Part shown: one piece after another, positions 18,629-27,325 of the stretch | Layout of the letters: each line of letters begins with the position of its first letter | How positions within the stretch are numbered: position 1 is the stretch's first letter | Origin: Blautia sp. Marseille-P3087 | GTDB lineage: Bacteria; Bacillota; Clostridia; Lachnospirales; Lachnospiraceae | Direction of reading: 5' to 3' | Length of the DNA stretch: 64,000 nucleotides | Assembly (NCBI RefSeq): GCF_900120195.1 | Contig: NZ_LT635539.1 | Span: 1,473,257 to 1,537,256, forward strand | The notes under the pieces: model-generated | What the model was told of the DNA's origin: nothing | The model's input: only the letters and a program-made list of their open reading frames with translations | Databases searched by the model: none | Translations under genes and position numbers: made by a program

Positions 18629-19561
18629 ATGAGCGAAAAAACAGTTGTTGTTGCTCTTGGTCACAAAGCCCTTGGCACAACACTTCCTGAACAGAAAACG
18701 GCTACCCGTGAAGCAGCAAAAGCAATTGCAGACCTTGTTGAAGAAGGCGCAAATGTTGTCATTTCCCACAGCAACGGACCACAGGTCGGCATGATCCATA
18801 CCGCAATGAATGAATTCGGAAAAGCACATCCGGACTATACCTTTGCTCCGATGTCTGTATGCTCTGCCATGAGTCAGGGTTATATCGGCTATGACCTTCA
18901 GAACGCGATCCGCGCAGAATTACTTTCCCGCGGTATCTACAAGCCGGTTGCAACTATCCTGACACAGGTTGTCATCGATCCATATGATGAAGCATTTGGC
19001 GAACCGGAAAAAATCATCGGACGAGTTCTTAATTCCGAAGAAGCTGAATCCGAAGAGGAAAAAGGTAACTTCGTTACAGAGACTGCCAAAGGTGAATACC
19101 GCAGAATCCTTGCAGCACCTAAACCGCAGAAAATTATCGAGCTCGAAACTATCCGCACTCTTGCAAATGCAGGACAGGTTGTTATCGCTGCCGGCGGCGG
19201 CGGAATCCCGGTTATGGAGCAGGGCATCGACCTTCACGGTGCAAGTGCCATCATCGAAAAAGACCTTGCCAGTGAGCTTCTTGCAGAAGAACTTGATGCA
19301 GATACACTTCTGATCCTCACCAGCGTCGAAAAAGTCAGCCTCAACAAAGATACAGACAATGAGACTCTGCTGGATACTGTTTCTGTGGACGATGCCAACA
19401 AATATATCGCAGAAAATCAGTTCACTGCAGGTTCCATGCTTCCAAAGATCGAAGCAGCCGTATCCTTTGCATCCAAAGGCAGCGGTCACCGCACTATCAT
19501 CACCGACATCGCCCATGCAAGAGACGGTTATCGTGAAAAAACAGGTACAATCATCAAATAA
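18629..19561 (+). CDS. arcC: Carbamate kinase
   Basis: Reversible transfer of phosphate from carbamoyl phosphate to ADP, giving ATP, CO2 and ammonia (310 aa). The amino-acid-kinase fold motifs are clear: VVALGHKALGTTLPEQ (most members have GGNAL; here GHKAL), VISHSNGPQVGMI, SVCSAMSQGYIGYDLQNAI, VIAAGGGGIPV, EKDLASELLA and LPKIEAA followed by FASKG. GAGGAATCCAT precedes the ATG. It is followed 20 bases later by an EutJ-like gene. No arginine deiminase or carbamoyltransferase genes lie nearby, so the source of carbamoyl phosphate is not evident here. Confidence 0.93.
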   Translation: MSEKTVVVALGHKALGTTLPEQKTATREAAKAIADLVEEGANVVISHSNGPQVGMIHTAMNEFGKAHPDYTFAPMSVCSAMSQGYIGYDLQNAIRAELLSRGIYKPVATILTQVVIDPYDEAFGEPEKIIGRVLNSEEAESEEEKGNFVTETAKGEYRRILAAPKPQKIIELETIRTLANAGQVVIAAGGGGIPVMEQGIDLHGASAIIEKDLASELLAEELDADTLLILTSVEKVSLNKDTDNETLLDTVSVDDANKYIAENQFTAGSMLPKIEAAVSFASKGSGHRTIITDIAHARDGYREKTGTIIK

Positions 19562-19581
19562 ACAGCATTGGAGCTACATAC

Positions 19582-20421
19582 ATGGAACTGAAAAACCGAA
19601 CTTTATCTAATTTTGCAGAGCTGGTAGAATCCGGCGAATGCAAGAAATTCCGGGGACGCCTGAAAGTGGGTGTCGACCTTGGTACTGCCAATACAGTCCT
19701 TGCCGTTGTCGATACGAATAATCGCCCAATCGCAGGTATTTCCGCACCGTCTCATGCGATTCAGGATGGTGTGATCGTAAACTATTATGAATCCGTCCAG
19801 CTTGTCACCAGGCTCAAAGCAGAACTGGAAGAGAGACTTGGTGTTGAACTTCCTTATGCCGCTGCTGCGATCCCTCCGGGAGTTTCCGAAGGTAGCGTCA
19901 AAAGCATCGGATATGTACTTGAAGGTGCCGGGTTTGAAGTCACCAACATCGTAGACGAACCGACAGCCGCTGCTGCTGTGCTGAAGATCACCGATGGAGC
20001 TGTTGTCGATGTCGGTGGCGGTACAACCGGCATCAGCATCCTCAAAGATGGCAAAGTCATCTACACAGACGACGAAGCCACAGGCGGCAGCCATATGACT
20101 ATGACCGTTGCCGGACATTACCGCATCCCATACGAAGAAGCCGAAGTCCTCAAGACCACTCCGGAAAAAGAAGACGAAATCTTCCCTGTCATCAAAGCCG
20201 TAATCGAAAAAATGGCTACGATCACAGAGAAATTCCTCCACGGATATCAGGTTCCGGCAGTTTATGTCGTTGGCGGTTCTGCAAGCTTTCGTGAATTCAC
20301 CACTGTATTCGAAAAGAAGCTCGGCCTTCCGGTCTACCGCCCGGTTCATCCGCTTCTCGTAACACCACTCGGCATCGCTTATTACTGCGATCTGCCACCG
20401 GTAACACCTAAGAAAAAATAA
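19582..20421 (+). CDS. eutJ: EutJ-like chaperone/ATPase (ethanolamine utilization family)
   Basis: 279 aa, actin/Hsp70-fold ATPase like the EutJ chaperone of ethanolamine microcompartments. It shows the phosphate-1 motif VGVDLGTANTVLAVVD, AIPPGVSEGS, the DnaK-like DEPTAAAAVLK, phosphate-2 VDVGGGTTGISILKDG and VYVVGGSASFREF. It lacks the peptide-binding half of DnaK, as EutJ does. GGAG lies before the ATG. No other eut or microcompartment genes are present; its only operon partner is carbamate kinase. A role in activating or assembling a nitrogen-catabolic enzyme is possible but is inference. Confidence 0.85.
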   Translation: MELKNRTLSNFAELVESGECKKFRGRLKVGVDLGTANTVLAVVDTNNRPIAGISAPSHAIQDGVIVNYYESVQLVTRLKAELEERLGVELPYAAAAIPPGVSEGSVKSIGYVLEGAGFEVTNIVDEPTAAAAVLKITDGAVVDVGGGTTGISILKDGKVIYTDDEATGGSHMTMTVAGHYRIPYEEAEVLKTTPEKEDEIFPVIKAVIEKMATITEKFLHGYQVPAVYVVGGSASFREFTTVFEKKLGLPVYRPVHPLLVTPLGIAYYCDLPPVTPKKK

Positions 20422-20430
20422 TGCATACAA

Positions 20431-20465
20431 AAACTGACGCACCCGTAACGGTACGTCAGTTTTTT
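20431..20465 (+). terminator. Intrinsic terminator of arcC-eutJ
   Basis: AAACTGACG and CGTCAGTTT form a 9-base stem around an ACCCGTAACGGT-type loop, followed by a T-run. It is also symmetric enough to serve the convergent small gene. Confidence 0.88.
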
Positions 20466-20489
20466 ACCTTAACTAACTTCCTGTAAACC

Positions 20490-20642
20490 TTAATCCTGCA
20501 AACTCTCACGAACTCTTTTTAACTCCCGTTCAAATTTTGCAAGCATTTTGTCATACTCTTTGTTTTTCAGCATCTCAATCTGTTCTTCCAGTTTAATCTC
20601 TTCCTTGCGCAGCTCATCTTTAAACTGAATATCGGTTGGCAT
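20490..20642 (-). CDS. Small charged coiled-coil protein (50 aa)
   Basis: Frame MPTDIQFKDELRKEEIK... of 50 codons, highly charged (Glu/Lys/Arg) with a leucine/isoleucine heptad pattern, no signal or membrane segment. It has a full set of expression signals: GGAGGG 7 bases before ATG 20642, and a consensus-like promoter at 20713-20741. I do not recognise the family. It might bind nucleic acid or a partner helix. It lies between the convergent eutJ terminator and the hsdR terminator, so it is a separate one-gene unit. Confidence 0.7.
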   Translation of the reverse strand: MPTDIQFKDELRKEEIKLEEQIEMLKNKEYDKMLAKFERELKRVRESLQD

Positions 20643-20712
20643 ATCATAACCCTCCATACAATCCCACCTTTCTGATTATCTGTGAACAATTAGTTCTGAC
20701 TGTTATGTAATC

Positions 20713-20741
20713 ATTATAGTGGATTCTTCATTTTCTGTAAA
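20713..20741 (-). promoter_or_regulatory. Promoter of the 50-aa gene
   Basis: On the minus strand TTTACA, 17-base spacer, TATAAT (plus coordinates 20736-20741 and 20713-20718), about 65 bases upstream of the start codon. Confidence 0.7.
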
Positions 20742-20918
20742 CTCTATTCTTATGTCAAGGTACCTATTATTTTCCGGATTCTGCAGTTTGGAAATCTGAG
20801 AGAAATTCTCAATGAATTTTAGAATTATATGTTCTATTCATACTTTAACAGGCATTTACAGGAATTGCAAATAGAATCGTTCAACAAATTTCAGCAAGCC
20901 CGCGCAATAACAAACAAG

Positions 20919-20955
20919 AAAAAAGAGAATCCGACATTTCCTGCCAGATTCTCTC
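20919..20955 (-). terminator. Terminator of hsdR (repeat copy 1)
   Basis: Minus-strand stem AGAGAATCTGGCA with TGTCGGATTCTCT (13 pairs including G-U), loop GGAAA, then six T. The same 37-base unit, differing only at two loop positions, recurs at 27276-27312. Confidence 0.9.
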
Positions 20956-20962
20956 CTCTTAT

Positions 20963-23900
20963 CTACTCCGTAACTTCTTCATTTTTCAATTCATCAAACA
21001 TTGCCTGCGCCAGTGCATTCATGATGGCGCGATATTTTCCTGCATCCTCAAACAACTTCGTATATGTTTCCGTACTTTCAACATATGCTTCCTGTGCCGC
21101 ATCATCGAACAGCTGCGGAAAAATGTTCCTCGCAAAGATCTGGCGGCCATCTGTTTTTGCAGCTCGCCTCAGTTTTTTGTTATTTTTCAATTTTTCGTGC
21201 AACGCAGTAATTACAACCTTATCCCCTTCAGTAAAGTTTCCTACATACTGCTGGTTGATTTTCTCAATGACCTGCTCCAGTGGACTGAGGGTTTCCGTCA
21301 TTTTTACAGGCTTTTTCAACTTGGCAGGTTCATAAACACCCTTTTCTTCTTTCACAAGACCAATGGAACCTTCATAAGTTTTTTCAAGATTGTAATACTC
21401 AAGTTTCACTCTGTCACCAAGGTCAAACGGCATTGTTGGATCAGCCGGCAAAACCTTCGCAAGGTAAGAACAAAAGATATATTCATCATGCATCTGTTTA
21501 TCAAACATACGGACGATCTGCGTAATATATCCATACCATTTCACAAATGACCTGCAGAGTTTACGTACCTGATATCTCTGCTCCTGATTCAGTGCGTTGT
21601 ACTTCTGCTGAATCGGTAACAATGCATTTGTTATCGCTGCCTGAATCTTATTCGCCTTACGTTTATCTTCATCGAAATAGATTTTATTTACCTTTTCAAT
21701 GTCAGCATCATCATAGATTTTAAAAGCACGCAACATCTTTTGTGTCTTGTAAATCAAGTCAGTATTGATTTCCTGAGCCAATGATGTTTCCTGATAGAAC
21801 GGCTGGAACGCTTTCAAAATATCTTCTTTTGTATTCACAAAATCAATGATGAACGTATCCTGTTTATCTGGGTGTGTACGGTTCAATCTGCTCAGTGTCT
21901 GAACAGCTTTTACACCACGCAATTTCTTATCGACAATCATTGTATGAAGTAATGGTTCATCAAATCCAGTCTGATATTTCTCAGCCACAATCAGAATATT
22001 TCCTTCATCATGAAATACCTGTTTTGTCTGTGATTCATTCACACCGTTCAGCTTGCTTTCAGTCCATTCAACATCCTTCTGGTCATCTGGGTCTTTGATA
22101 GAACCAGAGAACGCAGCCAAGATTTCCACATCATGATAACCATTTAATTCCAAATAGTTCTTAATCTCATGATAATAACGAACAGCAGCAAGTCTCGATG
22201 ATGTTACAACCATCATCTTTCCTTTTCCCTTGATTTTCTGCTTCGTTACATTACGGAATGTTTCAACAATAATCGCTGATTTCTGCTGAATGTTATACGG
22301 ATGCAGCTCTTCGTATTTCTTGATTGTCTTCAATGCCTTTGACTGCGGAACATCAGGATTATCCTTTGTGTTCTTCGCAATCTGATAGCACGTTCTATAC
22401 GTTGTATAGTTCTGAAGAACATCCAGAATGAATCCTTCTTCAATTGCCTGACGCATCGAATATACATGGAATGGATGATAAGAACCATCATTCCATTCTG
22501 TACCGAACATCTCCAATGTTGCACCCTTTGGTGTTGCTGTAAACGCAAAGAATGAAAGATTCTTATGTCTTCCATGAGCAATCATCTCACGCACCAGACG
22601 GTCATTGTCATCCAACAATTCATCTTCGGCTTTCCCTTCCAGTTCTGCATACTCTTTCAGAGCATCCGATACATCCGCAAGTGCAGCCTTCAATTTCATT
22701 GCAGAGGAACCAGTCTGTGAAGAATGTGCTTCATCTACGATAATCGCAAATCGCTTATCTGTTGTATCATCCACTTCTTCATAAATGACTGGGAATTTCT
22801 GTAATGTTGTTACAATGATTCTCTTTCCGGCGTTCAATGCGTCCTTTAAATCCTTAGAGGATTTCTTTTCATCAATCGCACACACACTGCCGAGTGTATG
22901 GTCGAACCCTGTGATTGTTTCCTGTAACTGTGCATCCAGATTACGTCTGTCAGTTACGATAACAACAGATGTAAATACAGGCTCATTATCATCATTATGC
23001 AAGGATGCCAGACGATACGCTGTCCATGCAATAGAGTTTGATTTTCCTGAACCAGCTGAGTGCTGAATCAGATAATTGTTCCCTGAACCATTCTCACGCA
23101 CATCAGCAATCAGCTTACGTACTACATCCAGCTGATGAAATCTAGGGAAAATCAGACGTTTCTTTGTAACATTCTTTCCATCTTTCTTTTCGGTCTTCAC
23201 CTCAAAGCTGATGAACTTCTGGATAATATCCGGCAAACTGTCCTTCTGTAATACGTTTTCCCAGATATAAGATGTCACATAATTATCATCTTCTGCCTGT
23301 GGATTACCTGCACCACCGTCATTTCCGGCACCGTTGGAACCCTGATTGAATGGCAAGAAATATGTATCTGTACCTTTCAGTTCCGTAGTCATCCACGCTT
23401 CATATAAATCTACTGCAAAATACGCCAGAATACGATGATTCAGCCAAAATGCAGGTTCCCTCTGGTCACGGTCATACTGCCACTGCAATTTTGCATTGTC
23501 TACCGTCTGACCTGTCAGCTGATTCTTTAATTCAATCGCAACCACTGGAATACCGTTGATTGCAAGCATCATATCAACTGAATTGTTGTTCTGCTCTGAA
23601 TAGTGCCACTGTCTGATACACTGACACACATTCTGCTCATATCTTTTTACAGCAACATCATTTAAAGTGGATTCAGGCTTGAAATAGCAAACCTTAAAAT
23701 CCATTCCACGATGTTTAAATCCATGTCGCATGACAGACAGCAAGCCATCCATCTGTACGGCATCTTCAAAACATTTATAAAACTTCTTGTATGGGTCAGA
23801 GTTGCACTGCTTTTCAAAACGCTGCCACTGGGTAGGCTGGGTTGCTTTCACAAACCCAACCAATGTATGAATATCCAACGCCATACCAGAAGATGAGGTA

Positions 23901-23992
23901 TATCCAGCATCTGTTGCCTTTTCATATCCACCAGCAGGTGAGATAAGAAAGGCTTCGATATTGGATTCAAACTGTTTTTCATCTTCAGCCAT
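20963..23992 (-). CDS. hsdR: Type I restriction enzyme, R (translocase/nuclease) subunit
   Basis: 1009 aa motor and nuclease subunit that translocates DNA and cuts at a distance when target sites are unmethylated. The nuclease core is [18 protein letters not shown] (PD-ExK-type D...ExK), preceded by the conserved [19 protein letters not shown]. Helicase motifs: [11 protein letters not shown] (Walker A), [10 protein letters not shown] (DEAH box), FAFTATPKG, then [19 protein letters not shown] and [11 protein letters not shown]. The C-terminal helical region should bind the methylase core. All key motifs look intact. ATG 23992 lies 4 bases after hsdS with AGGGTGG upstream. Last gene of the hsdMSR operon. 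Confidence 0.97.
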   Translation of the reverse strand: MAEDEKQFESNIEAFLISPAGGYEKATDAGYTSSSGMALDIHTLVGFVKATQPTQWQRFEKQCNSDPYKKFYKCFEDAVQMDGLLSVMRHGFKHRGMDFKVCYFKPESTLNDVAVKRYEQNVCQCIRQWHYSEQNNNSVDMMLAINGIPVVAIELKNQLTGQTVDNAKLQWQYDRDQREPAFWLNHRILAYFAVDLYEAWMTTELKGTDTYFLPFNQGSNGAGNDGGAGNPQAEDDNYVTSYIWENVLQKDSLPDIIQKFISFEVKTEKKDGKNVTKKRLIFPRFHQLDVVRKLIADVRENGSGNNYLIQHSAGSGKSNSIAWTAYRLASLHNDDNEPVFTSVVIVTDRRNLDAQLQETITGFDHTLGSVCAIDEKKSSKDLKDALNAGKRIIVTTLQKFPVIYEEVDDTTDKRFAIIVDEAHSSQTGSSAMKLKAALADVSDALKEYAELEGKAEDELLDDNDRLVREMIAHGRHKNLSFFAFTATPKGATLEMFGTEWNDGSYHPFHVYSMRQAIEEGFILDVLQNYTTYRTCYQIAKNTKDNPDVPQSKALKTIKKYEELHPYNIQQKSAIIVETFRNVTKQKIKGKGKMMVVTSSRLAAVRYYHEIKNYLELNGYHDVEILAAFSGSIKDPDDQKDVEWTESKLNGVNESQTKQVFHDEGNILIVAEKYQTGFDEPLLHTMIVDKKLRGVKAVQTLSRLNRTHPDKQDTFIIDFVNTKEDILKAFQPFYQETSLAQEINTDLIYKTQKMLRAFKIYDDADIEKVNKIYFDEDKRKANKIQAAITNALLPIQQKYNALNQEQRYQVRKLCRSFVKWYGYITQIVRMFDKQMHDEYIFCSYLAKVLPADPTMPFDLGDRVKLEYYNLEKTYEGSIGLVKEEKGVYEPAKLKKPVKMTETLSPLEQVIEKINQQYVGNFTEGDKVVITALHEKLKNNKKLRRAAKTDGRQIFARNIFPQLFDDAAQEAYVESTETYTKLFEDAGKYRAIMNALAQAMFDELKNEEVTE

Positions 23993-23995
23993 AGC

Positions 23996-25294
23996 TTATA
24001 CCACCCTTCTCTTTCCTGTTACCACTTCGTAAATCAGTGATTTCTTGTATGCTTCAAGGTCATTGATAAGAGATTCTTTTTCAGCAATGAGGGAATCACA
24101 TTTATCAGTCACCTTATCTAAATGATTTACAATAATATCTTGTTTTGACAACTGCGGAATAGGAATACGCATTTGTGCAATAATTTGTTGATTTATATTA
24201 GGGTCTTTCCTTGTTCCAACAGCATATTTCATCCAGTATTTTCGCACAGCCATTATTACATAATGTAAATAATCAGGATTAAGCACTTTTTTATCAGAAA
24301 CGATTGAACAAATTGCCTGATTAGTTGCGCATTCAACCTCTAAAATACCTGACTTTCCAATAGTTCCTGAACCACCGTACATAGCCACACATACAGTCTT
24401 AACTGGCATAATAGAACAACTTGAATTTTTTAATGCTGTTTCTGTTATTTTTTCAGAACTATCAGTTACATGACCATTATTCAAATCTAATGTTCTAACC
24501 CATCTTATTACTGCATTGTCATAATATTCTGTTTCTTTACTTCTCAAAGGAGTAGCTCCGCTTGTTGTCCAAGCGACACGATTAATCTTAGCAATGTTCC
24601 AATCAACAGGAATTTCACCAATCCACTCAACACCCGAATCTTTCATCTCAACATTCTTATCAAGACCTTTTGTCACTGCTTCAAAAATCACAGACTGTTT
24701 CAGTTCCTTATGTTCATCAATACTTGCCTTTGCTTCTGCAATGATTTCATCAATTTTGGAACAAGTTTCGTCCAAATAATCGGCAATGGCTTGCTGTTCA
24801 AATATATCTTCCGGAAATGCTATATAAGAATTATTCATACTCTTCATTGTAATAAAACTCATAGTTGTTTCGTGTACATCCGACTTAATCGAATCCGATA
24901 ATGCTATTAAATAATAGTACGCAAATCTTTTGCTTAAATTATTTAACAATTTAGCTTTCCATATATGATAATGATATATTACTTTTTCGCCGTTCCAAAT
25001 ATATGGACCATATGACATTGACCATGCATATAGCAAATCGCCATTATAACAATATTTATCATCTTCTAATTCGAGATTTGATGAATACCATTTAGGATTA
25101 GAAAAAAAATTTCCAACACGCAATATTCTGTATTTACCATCTTCTTCAAATTCAGTATCTTTAAATGCTCTCCCGTTTATCAAAGAAATCACATATTTCT
25201 GTTTGCAACAAACCCACGAACTTGGAATATTACCAATCCACTCAATACCTGTATCTTTCATTTCTGTTTCAGGTCTAATCATTGCCATAATCAT
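23996..25294 (-). CDS. hsdS: Type I restriction-modification specificity subunit
   Basis: 432 aa DNA-recognition subunit with two target-recognition domains separated and followed by conserved helices. The halves begin with near-identical segments, EMKDTGIEWIGNIPSSW and EMKDSGVEWIGEIPVDW. The spacer helices are QQAIADYLDETCSKIDEIIA and NHLDKVTDKCDSLIAEKES followed by LINDLEAYKKSLIYEVVTGK. The variable TRDs are rich in Asn, Tyr and Ile and more AT-rich than the surroundings, as usual. ATG 25294 overlaps the hsdM stop (ATGA). No second or inverted hsdS cassette is nearby, so no phase-variable shuffling is visible. Confidence 0.94.
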   Translation of the reverse strand: MIMAMIRPETEMKDTGIEWIGNIPSSWVCCKQKYVISLINGRAFKDTEFEEDGKYRILRVGNFFSNPKWYSSNLELEDDKYCYNGDLLYAWSMSYGPYIWNGEKVIYHYHIWKAKLLNNLSKRFAYYYLIALSDSIKSDVHETTMSFITMKSMNNSYIAFPEDIFEQQAIADYLDETCSKIDEIIAEAKASIDEHKELKQSVIFEAVTKGLDKNVEMKDSGVEWIGEIPVDWNIAKINRVAWTTSGATPLRSKETEYYDNAVIRWVRTLDLNNGHVTDSSEKITETALKNSSCSIMPVKTVCVAMYGGSGTIGKSGILEVECATNQAICSIVSDKKVLNPDYLHYVIMAVRKYWMKYAVGTRKDPNINQQIIAQMRIPIPQLSKQDIIVNHLDKVTDKCDSLIAEKESLINDLEAYKKSLIYEVVTGKRRVV

Positions 25295-27072
25295 TCACCC
25301 CCGAACAAATCATGCAATTTCGCCATCAAGCTCTTTTCATGTTCTTCAATACGTGCTGCAATCACATCTGATGGTTCAATCTGCTTATATTCATAAAATG
25401 TTCTGGTGAACGGGATTTCATATCCTACTTTTGTTTTGGCTTTATCAATCCAAGCCTGCGGATTATACGGAATGACTTCACGTTCAAAGTAAGCATCAAT
25501 GTCTTCTGCAAGTGGTACATTCTCTGTATCACGCTTTGATGTATCAGCTACAGGCTTCTTTTTCTTCATGACAACATTGCCATCTTCATCCAGCTGAGGT
25601 GTTTCCACTACAATCTTATTATAGCCAAGGTCAATGGCATCCATGACCTTACTCTTTACAATGATTGCATTGTCGTTTTCATCCACACCATTGTATGTAC
25701 CATCTACATAAGCACCATACGCTTCAATAATCAAATCACGGCAAGCCTTTGTAATGTCTACGTTCTTTGAACCGATATTCTTACGTCTTGCTGAACAACA
25801 AGCAGATGCATCAATCAGCTGTACTTTGCCCTGATGTGTCACAGGCTTATTCTTCATTACAATCCAGATATATGTTGCAATGCCTGTATTGTAAAAAGCA
25901 TTGTTTGGCAGCTGTACAATCGCATCCAGCCAGTCATTCTCGATTAAATATCTACGAATCTCAGAAGGACCGGAACCAGCGTCACCGTTGAATAAAGACG
26001 AACCGTTCTGGATAATTGCCATCTGACCATCATCTTTCAGCTTCGCAAGACCGTTCAGCATGAACAGAAGCTGTCCATCACCTTTTGCCGGCAGTCCCGG
26101 TGCAAATCTTCCGGCTATGCCTTTCTTAAATTCCGCTGTAACCTCTTTTTCCTCACGTTTCCACGGAATACCAAAAGGTGGATTGCTGATAATATAGTCA
26201 AACTTATATCCGCTGAACTTGTCATCAGACAAAGTATCACCGAACTGCATATTGTTAGGGTCACCGCCACGGATAAGCATATCAGCCTTTGCAATACCGA
26301 ATGTAAATGGATTGAACTCCTGACCGAATACAGTAACGTCTGCATCCGCATCCATCTGTTTCAATCTTTCTTCCATACAGGTAAGCATCTGAGATGTTCC
26401 CATGGTCATATCATAAACTGTCTTTGAGATACCGTCTCCTGTAAATGCTGATTCATCACCAGCCACAAGAAGGTCACTCATCAGATAGATGATGTCACGG
26501 CTTGTGAAATGTGCTCCGGCTTCTTCGTTATATGATTCAGAAAATCTACGAACAAGGTTTTCAAACACATATCCCATATCAACCGCACTGATTTTCTCAG
26601 GTGAAAAATCACCCTTATCTGTACAAAAATCAGAGATTACCTGATACAGAAGGCCAGCTTCTTCCATGTGCTTAATCTGAGCATCAAAATCCATACGTGC
26701 AAGAATATCCTGTACATTCTCGGAAAATCCATTCAGATACGCCTTGAAATTATCTACGATACTTTCCGGATCCGCAATCAATGTCCTGAATGTAAACGGA
26801 CTTGTATTATAAAACTGATAACCTGACGCTTTACGCAGAAAACCATCTTTTACAGCCAGTTTTTCCACTTTTTTATATGTATCAAGAACTGCCTGATGTG
26901 TTGGTAGCAAACAATCATGGAAACGCTTGATTACTGTCATCGGCAGGATGACAAGACCATATTCATGCGGTTTATATGCTCCTACAAGATCATCTGCAAC
27001 AGACCATACAAGGGCTGCTGTATCGTTAGAATTTTTATCAACGCTTGTAATTAACTCATCACTATTCGCCAT
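25291..27072 (-). CDS. hsdM: Type I restriction-modification DNA adenine methyltransferase subunit
   Basis: 593 aa N6-adenine methylase. An N-terminal HsdM bundle (LVWSVADDLVGAYKPHEYG, VILPMTVIKRFHD) precedes the SAM-dependent domain. Motif I appears as YDMTMGTSQMLT, a known variant of DPxxGxG, and the catalytic motif is ISNPPFGIPWKREE. GGDPNNMQFGDTL and LPAKGDGQLLF followed by MLNG also fit. The reading frame opens further upstream, but the ATG at 27072 (MANSDELITSVD) has GGGGAGAT nearby and matches family starts. A promoter lies about 120 bases upstream. With hsdS it forms the modification enzyme; hsdR completes the restriction complex. Confidence 0.96.
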   Translation of the reverse strand: MANSDELITSVDKNSNDTAALVWSVADDLVGAYKPHEYGLVILPMTVIKRFHDCLLPTHQAVLDTYKKVEKLAVKDGFLRKASGYQFYNTSPFTFRTLIADPESIVDNFKAYLNGFSENVQDILARMDFDAQIKHMEEAGLLYQVISDFCTDKGDFSPEKISAVDMGYVFENLVRRFSESYNEEAGAHFTSRDIIYLMSDLLVAGDESAFTGDGISKTVYDMTMGTSQMLTCMEERLKQMDADADVTVFGQEFNPFTFGIAKADMLIRGGDPNNMQFGDTLSDDKFSGYKFDYIISNPPFGIPWKREEKEVTAEFKKGIAGRFAPGLPAKGDGQLLFMLNGLAKLKDDGQMAIIQNGSSLFNGDAGSGPSEIRRYLIENDWLDAIVQLPNNAFYNTGIATYIWIVMKNKPVTHQGKVQLIDASACCSARRKNIGSKNVDITKACRDLIIEAYGAYVDGTYNGVDENDNAIIVKSKVMDAIDLGYNKIVVETPQLDEDGNVVMKKKKPVADTSKRDTENVPLAEDIDAYFEREVIPYNPQAWIDKAKTKVGYEIPFTRTFYEYKQIEPSDVIAARIEEHEKSLMAKLHDLFGGE

Positions 27073-27192
27073 TATAAATATCTCCCCGTATTTTATATAG
27101 AAGTAATATTTTCTTTCGTACCATTTATAAAAAAATAATTCCTTTTCGTATAAATTAATACCAGACATTAATTTACATTTTTCGACAAAGAA

Positions 27193-27221
27193 ATTATATC
27201 ATAATTTCTCCTGCTTCATAA
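27193..27221 (-). promoter_or_regulatory. Probable promoter of hsdMSR
   Basis: Minus strand TTATGA, 17-base spacer, TATAAT (plus 27193-27198). The leader to hsdM would be about 115 bases. The -35 box is weak. Confidence 0.5.
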
Positions 27222-27275
27222 CACAAAAAGTTCCCAACGCAAGAAAATCTCGCAGTCCAGGAAAAATCCGAACAC

Positions 27276-27312
27276 AAAAAAGAGAATCCGACATCTCTTG
27301 CCAGATTCTCTC
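27276..27312 (-). terminator. Terminator of nrdD (repeat copy 2)
   Basis: Same 13-pair stem as at 20919-20955 (AGAGAATCTGGCA / TGTCGGATTCTCT) with loop AGAGA, followed by six T. It lies just downstream of the nrdD stop codon. Confidence 0.9.
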
Positions 27313-27325
27313 ATTACTTCTATAT

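Noticed and set aside
23996-25294. Phase-variable hsdS switching
   Set aside because: Only one hsdS is present and no inverted partial copy or recombinase lies inside the hsd operon.
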